Source: Pseudoips prasinana
Lineage: Eukaryota > Arthropoda > Insecta > Lepidoptera > Nolidae
DNA length: 64,000 nucleotides
Direction: 5' to 3'
Assembly (NCBI GenBank): GCA_951640165.1
Contig: OX621266.1
Location: 7,688,001 to 7,752,000, forward strand
The notes beneath the pieces were generated by a model. That model was not told where the DNA came from. It did not search any database and worked only from the letters and a program-made list of their open reading frames with translations. A program made the translations under genes and the position numbers. Shown piece after piece: positions 57,111 to 64,000 of this stretch. Within the stretch, counting starts at the first letter, position 1, and each line of letters opens with the position of its first letter.

Positions 57111-58411
57111 ATTTAATGTAAAGGCTAAACTTGATAAAATTGTGTGATGAATTACTGTTTTTTAAAGAAATGTTCCCGAGCTTAGGTGCAATTTTGTTGT
57201 TAAGATTTTGTATGAAAATAAACTATTATGCCAATTTTTTGACGTTTCTGTCGTCCGATTACCGCGAACGGGGTGTCCAAGGACGCGCCTCACCGAGGGC
57301 TATACAGAAACGATAAAAAAATGCGAAAAGTTCTTGAAAAAAAATTGAAATTTTGTCTAAAAACCTGTTTTTGAACCAAATTTTTTGCCGAAATATGGGT
57401 TATTCATTTTGCAATTGCAATTAACACGCAGAATCGACTTGCGGTTTTGCGTGTAAATTGCTAAGAAAATACGGGAAAATCAATTTTCTTTAATTTTCTT
57501 GGGGCCAGGAGAACATATTTTTTCGTGCCCACGGGTTATGTATAGTCAGATTACAAATTACAATACAAAAATATTTAGTGTAAAGGCTAAAATTGAAAAA
57601 ATTGTGTGATGAATTACTGTTTTCTAAAGAAATGTTCCCGAGCTTAGGTGCAATTTTGTTGTTAAGATTTTGTATGATAATAAACTATAATGCCAATTTT
57701 TTTACGGTTCTTTCGTCCGATTACCGCGAACCGGGTAACCAAGGACGCGCCTCACCAAGGGCTATACAGAAACGATCCAAAAATGCGAAATGTTCTTGAA
57801 AAAAAATTGAAATTTGGTCTAAAAACCTGTTTTGAACCAAATTTTTTGCCGAAATATGGGTTATTGATTTTGCAATTGCAATTAAAACGCAGAATCGACT
57901 TGCGATTTTGCGTGTAAATTGCTAAGAAAATACGGGACAATCGATTTTCTTTAATTTTCTTGGGGCCGGAAGAACATATTATTTCGTGCCCACGCGTTTG
58001 GTATAGTCAGATTACAAATTACAATACAAAAATATTTAGTGTTAAGGCTAAAATTTAAAAAATTGTGTGATGAATTACTGTTTTCTAAAGAAATGTTCCC
58101 GAGCTTAGGTGCAATTTTGTTGTTAAGATTTTGTATGAAAATAAACTATTATGCCAATTTTTTGACGTTTCTGTCGTCCGATTACCGCGAACGGGATTTA
58201 TAGGGACGCGCCTCACCAAAGGCTATACAGAAACGATCAAAAAACAAAGGGTGTCCTTGAAAAAAAATTGAAATTTGGTGTAAAAACCTGTTTTTGAACC
58301 AATTTTTTTGCCGAAATATGCGTTATTCATTTTACAATTGCAATTAACACGCAGAATCGACTTCCGGTTTTGCGTGTAAATTGCTAAGAAAATACGGTAA
58401 AATCAATTTTC
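57111..58411 (-). repeat. About 460-bp satellite, inverted orientation (about 2.8 units)
   Basis: Three near-complete units ending at AAAATCAATTTTCTTG, directly followed by the 243-bp satellite. Confidence 0.9.
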
Positions 58412-59810
58412 TTGTGAAATCGCTGTAAAAATGCTATAAATTGAACTACTTACAAAAAAATCCAAGGTTTGGGGGGGTTAGGTTCGTTGGTTTTGGGTTT
58501 TTGAAATCGCGGTTTAAAAATATTCACTAAAAATCGGAACGGGATCCTATATGCGCGAGTGAGGTGTCGAAAGACGCGCCTAGCCGAGATCTATCCGATA
58601 AAAATTATAGCGCAGAAGGCGCCGTGCAAAAAAGTGAGGTTACGTTGAAAAAGCTTGTGAAATCGCTGTAAAAATGCTATAAATTGAACTACTTACAAAA
58701 AAATCCAAGGTTTGGGGGGCTTAGGTTCGTTGGTTTTGGGTTTTTGAAATCGCGGTTTAAAAATATTCACTAAAAATCGGAACGGGATCCTATATGTGCG
58801 AGTGAGGTGTCGAAAGACGCGCCTAGCCGAGATCTATCCGATAAAAATTATAGCGCAGAAGGCGCCGTGCAAAAAAGTGAGGTTACGTTGAAAAAGCTTG
58901 TGAAATCGCTGTAAAAATGCTATAAATTGAACTACTTACAAAAAAATCCAAGGTTTGGGGGGGTTAGGTTCGTTGGTTTTGGGTTTTTGAAATCGCGGTT
59001 TAAAAATATTCACTAAAAATCGGAACGGGATCCTATATGCGCGAGTGAGGTGTCGAAAGACGCGCCAAGCCGAGATCTATCCGATAAAAATTATAGCGCA
59101 GAAGGCGCCGTGCAAAAAAGTGAGGTTACGTTGAAAAAGCTTGTGAAATCGCTGTAAAAATGCTATAAATTGAACTACTTACAAAAAAATCCAAGGTTTG
59201 GGGGGGTTAGGTTCGTTGGTTTTGGGTTTTTGAAATCGCGGTTTAAAAATATTTACTACAAATCGGAACGGGATCCTATATGCGCGAGTGAGGTGTCGAA
59301 AGACGCGCCTAGCCGAGATCTATCCGATAAAAATTATAGCGCAGAAGGCGCCGTGCAAAAAAGTGAGGTTACGTTGAAAAAGCTTGTGAAATCGCTGTAA
59401 AAATGCTATAAATTGAACTACTTACAAAAAAATCCAAGGTTTGGGGGGGTTAGGTTCGTTGGTTTTGGGTTTTTGAAATCGCGGTTTAAAAATATTCACT
59501 AAAAATCGGAACGGGATCCTATATGCGCGAGTGAGGTGTCGAAAGACGCACCTAGCCGAGATCTATCCGATAAAAATTATAGCGCAGAAGGCGCCGTGCA
59601 AAAAAGTGAGGTTACGTTGAAAAAGCTTGTGAAATCGCTGTAAAAATGCTATAAATTGAACTACTTACAAAAAAATCCAAGGTTTGGGGGGGTTAGGTTC
59701 GTTGGTTTTGGGTTTTTGAAATCGCGGTTTAAAAATATTCACTAAAAATCGGAACGGGATCCTATATGCACGAGTGTGGTGTCGAAAGACGCGCCTAGCT
59801 GAGATCTATC
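58412..59810 (+). repeat. 243-bp satellite array (about 5.8 units)
   Basis: GAGGTGTCGAAAGACGCGCC recurs every 243 bp at 58561, 58804, 59047, 59290 and 59533, with a degenerate copy at 59776. Units are more than 97% alike by eye. Confidence 0.93.
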
Positions 59811-62800
59811 GAGTGCATATAGTTTTTATAGTTCTAATATCAAAAACTCAAAGAAACGCATCCGCCAACACCCTATTTGCGGTTGTAAGACACAGGGTCT
59901 TTGAGTTTTTTGATATAATCTCTAACTTTCTACTACAAATTCTAGTTTTTTTGTGATATCTTATTATTTTTCTACTCTACTTTAATCTGTTTATTCACTC
60001 ACCGGTTAGCTCTCGTCGAGACGCATCTAACGACACCGCATACACGGTGATAGCACCTGTATTTCAAAAGATATTTGCAATTTTAGATTTTTCATCACCC
60101 AAACCGAGGTGTAGTGGCGGGTAGTTTCTGCCCATACATTACGTATATCTCAATCCAAAAACATACGATTTCAATAATTCTTTTTGTGTCTATCGTTTAA
60201 TATTAGCCCCCCAATATATAAAGTAACTTTGTTTCCATTATAATATACATATATATTTCTAAAATCTACCCTAAACAATAGTTTCTGTGTACTTTGTACT
60301 GAAAACATAGTTTTTGGTCATTTACTTACTATTTTTACATAGTGCATATAGTTTTTATAGTTCTAATATCAAAAACTCAAAGAAACGCATCCGCCAACAC
60401 CCTATTTGCGGTTGTAAGACACAGGGTCTTTGAGTTTTTTGATATAATCTCTAACTTTCTACTACAAATTCTAGTTTTTTTGTGATATCTAATTATTTTT
60501 CTACTCTACCTTAATCTGTTTATTTACTCACCGGTTAGCTCTCGTCGAGACGCATCTAACGACACCGCATACACGGTGATAGCACCTGTATTTCAAAAGA
60601 TATTTGCAATTTTAGATTTTTCATCACCCAAACCGAGGTGTAGTGGCGGGTAGTTTCTGCCCATACATTACGTATATCTCAATCCAAAAACATACGATTT
60701 CAATAATTCTTTTTGTGTCTATCGTTTAATATTAGCCCCCCAATATATAAAGTAACTTTGTTTTCATTATAATATACATATATATTTCTAAAATCTACCC
60801 TAAACAATAGTTTCTGTGTACTTTGTACTGAAAACATAGTTTTTGGTCATTTACTTACTATTTTTACATAGTGCATATAGTTTTTATAGTTCTAATATCA
60901 AAAACTCAAAGAAACGCATCCGCCAACACCCTATTTGCGGTTGTAAGACACAGGGTACGATTTCAATAATTCTTTTTGTGTCTATCGTTTAATATTAGCC
61001 CCCCAATATATAAAGTAACTTTGTTTTCATTATAATATACATATATATTTCTAAAATCTACCCTAAACAATAGTTTCTGTGTACTTTGTACTGAAAACAT
61101 AGTTTTTGGTCATTTACTTACTATTTTTACATAGTGCATATAGTTTTTATAGTTCTAATATCAAAAACTCAAAAAAACGCATCCGCCAACACCCTATTTG
61201 CGGTTGTAAGACACAGGGTCTTTGAGTTTTTTGATATAATCTCTAACTTTCTACTACAAATTCTAGTTTTTTTGTGATATCTAATTATTTTTCTACTCTA
61301 CCTTAATCTGTTTATTTACTCACCGGTTAGCTCTCGTCGAGACGCATCTAACGACACCGCATACACGGTGATAGCACCTGTATTTCAAAAGATATTTGCA
61401 ATTTTAGATTTTTCATCACCCAAACCGAGGTGTAGTGGCGGGTAGTTTCTGCCCATACATTACGTATATCTCAATCCAAAAACATACGATTTCAATAATT
61501 CTTTTTGTGTCTATCGTTTAATATTAGCCCCCCAATATATAAAGTAACTTTGTTTTCATTATAATATACATATATATTTCTAAAATCTACCCTAAACAAT
61601 AGTTTCTGTGTACTTTGTACTGAAAACATAGTTTTTGGTCATTTACTTACTATTTTTACATAGTGCATATAGTTTTTATAGTTCTAATATCAAAAACTCA
61701 AAGAAACGCATCCGCCAACACCCTATTTGCGGTTGTAAGACACAGGGTCTTTGAGTTTTTTGATATAATCTCTAACTTTCTACTACAAATTCTAGTTTTT
61801 TTGTGATATCTAATTATTTTTCTACTCTACCTTAATCTGTTTATTTACTCACCGGTTAGCTCTCGTCGAGACGCATCTAACGACACCGCATACACGGTGA
61901 TAGCACCTGTATTTCAAAAGATATTTGCAATTTTAGATTTTTCATCACCCAAACCGAGGTGTAGTGGCGGGTAGTTTCTGCCCATACATTACGTATATCT
62001 CAATCCAAAAACATACGATTTCAATAATTCTTTTTGTGTCTATCGTTTAATATTAGCCCCCCAATATATAAAGTAACTTTGTTTTCATTATAATATACAT
62101 ATATATTTCTAAAATCTACCCTAAACAATAGTTTCTGTGTACTTTGTACTGAAAACATAGTTTTTGGTCATTTACTTACTATTTATACATAGTGCATATA
62201 GTTTTTATAGTTCTAATATCAAAAACTCAAAGAAACGCATCCGCCAACACCCTATTTGCGGTTGTAAGACACAGGGTACGATTTCAATAATTCTTTTTGT
62301 GTCTATCGTTTAATATTAGCCCCCCAATATATAAAGTAACTTTGTTTTCATTATAATATACATATATATTTCTAAAATCTACCCTAAACAATAGTTTCTG
62401 TGTACTTTGTACTGAAAACATAGTTTTTGGTCATTTACTTACTATTTTTACACAGTGCATATAGTTTTTATAGTTCTAATATCAAAAACTCAAAGAAACG
62501 CATCCGCCAACACCCTATTTGCGGTTGTAAGACACAGGGTCTTTGAGTTTTTTGATATAATCTCTAACTTTCTACTACAAATTCTAGTTTTTTTGTGATA
62601 TCTAATTATTTTTCTACTCTACCTTAATCTGTTTATTTACTCACCGGTTAGCTCTCGTCGAGACGCATCTAACGACACCGCATACACGGTGATAGCACCT
62701 GTATTTCAAAAGATATTTGCAATTTTAGATTTTTCATCACCCAAACCGAGGTGTAGTGGCGGGTAGTTTCTGCCCATACATTACGTATATCTCAATCCAA

Positions 62801-64000
62801 AAACATACGATTTCAATAATTCTTTTTGTGTCTATCGTTTAATATTAGCCCCCCAATATATAAAGTAACTTTGTTTTCATTATAATATACATATATATTT
62901 CTAAAATCTACCCTAAACAATAGTTTCTGTGTACTTTGTACTGAAAACATAGTTTTTGGTCATTTACTTACTATTTTTACATAGTGCATATAGTTTTTAT
63001 AGTTCTAATATCAAAAACTCAAAGAAACGCATCCGCCAACACCCTATTTGCGGTTGTAAGACACAGGGTCTTTGAGTTTTTTGATATAATCTCTAACTTT
63101 CTACTACAAATTCTATTTTTTTTGTGATATCTAATTATTTTTCTACTCTACCTTAGTCTGTTTATTTACTCACCGGTTAGCTCTCGTCGAGACGCATCTA
63201 ACAACACCGCATACACGGTGATAGCACCTGTATTTCAAAAGATATTTGCAATTTTAGATTTTTCATCACCCAAACCGAGGTGTAGTGGCGGGTAGTTTCT
63301 GCCCATACATTACGTATATCTCAATCCAAAAACATACGATTTCAATAATTCTTTTTGTGTCTATCGTTTAATATTAGCCCCCCAATATATAAAGTAACTT
63401 TGTTTTCATTATAATATACATATATATTTCTAAAATCTACCCTAAACAATAGTTTCTGTGTACTTTGTACTGAAAACATAGTTTTTGGTCATTTACTTAC
63501 TATTTTTACATAGTGCATATAGTTTTTATAGTTCTAATATCAAAAACTCAAAGAAACGCATCCGCCAACACCCTATTTGCGGTTGTAAGACACAGGGTCT
63601 TTGAGTTTTTTGATATAATCTCTAACTTTCTACTACAAATTCTAGTTTTTTTGTGATATCTAATTATTTTTCTACTCTACCTTAATCTGTTTATTTACTC
63701 ACCGGTTAGCTCTCGTCGAGACGCATCTAACGACACCGCATACACGGTGATAGCACCTGTATTTCAAAAGATATTTGCAATTTTAGGTTTTTCATCACCC
63801 AAACCGAGGTGTAGTGGCGGGTAGTTTCTGCCCATACATTACGTATATCTCAATCCAAAAACATACGATTTCAATAATTCTTTTTGTGTCTATCGTTTAA
63901 TATTAGCCCCCCAATATATAAAGTAACTTTGTTTCCATTATAATATACATATATATTTCTAAAATCTACCCTAAACAATAGTTTCTGTGTACTTTGTACT
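59811..64000. repeat. 529-bp satellite with 263-bp short form, running out of the window
   Basis: Module A (263 bp, ACGATTTCAATAATTC ... CACAGGGT) begins at 60165, 60694, 60957, 61486, 62015, 62278, 62807, 63336 and 63865. Module B (266 bp, TCTTTGAGTTTTTTGATA ... AACAT) follows most A modules but is missing after those at 60694 and 62015. The order is AB A AB AB A AB AB AB A. Units are nearly identical. The unit includes the 5' joint sequence seen at 28872. Confidence 0.93.

Noticed and set aside
58412..64000. Satellite arrays considered as CRISPR or as hammerhead-ribozyme satellites
   Set aside because: Units are near-identical throughout with no variable spacers, and I found no CUGAUGA/GAAA core.

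Overview
The window is insect DNA and very probably lepidopteran. It holds (TTAGG)n telomeric repeats, R1-clade non-LTR retrotransposons inserted in those repeats as poly(A) followed by GGTTAGG (the TRAS orientation), and AT-rich flanking DNA full of other transposons. I see no ordinary host gene. The whole window is mobile elements and satellites, as expected of a telomeric, subtelomeric or other heterochromatic block.

Layout. (1) 1-1942: 3' part of a TRAS-like element (A), then 22 bp of TTAGG and about 2.2 kb of AT-rich sequence without a recognisable gene. (2) 4126-24892: four head-to-tail TRAS-like elements of a second family. B is 5'-truncated and broken; C, D and E are full length. They are separated only by poly(A) and 16 bp of telomeric repeat. 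Each full copy has a short 5' UTR that folds as an HDV-like self-cleaving ribozyme, ORF1 (gag with CCHC knuckles), ORF2 (APE endonuclease, RT, CCHC) and a structured 3' UTR. D is a hybrid of E (5' part) and C (3' part), as an unequal crossover with an exact 5,800-bp period would leave. (3) 24893-28880: a 22-bp TTAGG tract, then an opposite-strand RNase H-bearing non-LTR element. (4) 28872-29497: a two-module satellite. (5) 29498-37340: a BEL/Pao element whose gag, pol and an envelope-like domain share one 2,292-codon frame. Its 3' end is cut by a further minus-strand non-LTR element (about 37341-40065), followed by a gag-like ORF1 scrap. (6) 40552-59810: arrays of a ~460-bp satellite, a 549-bp relative and a 243-bp satellite, in both orientations. 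These are interrupted by a DNA transposon carrying a two-exon gene and a foldback element, a complete intact non-LTR element with an 8-bp target duplication, and a piggyBac-type relict at TTAA. (7) 59811-64000: a 529-bp satellite with a 263-bp short form.

How the parts work together. In the TRAS-like copies the 5' ribozyme would set the exact RNA start. ORF1 would package the RNA, and ORF2 is probably translated by reinitiation at a UAAUG stop-start overlap that is intact in D and E. The 3' hairpins next to poly(A) probably present the RNA to the reverse transcriptase at the nicked telomeric repeat. The best candidate for something undescribed is the ribozyme at 7527-7633 (also 13332-13438 and 19132-19238). 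Next come the hairpins that span the ORF2 stop codon in two families with different sequence, and the covarying 3'-terminal hairpin. Everything here was read by eye from sequence; folding, family names and boundaries were not computed or searched.
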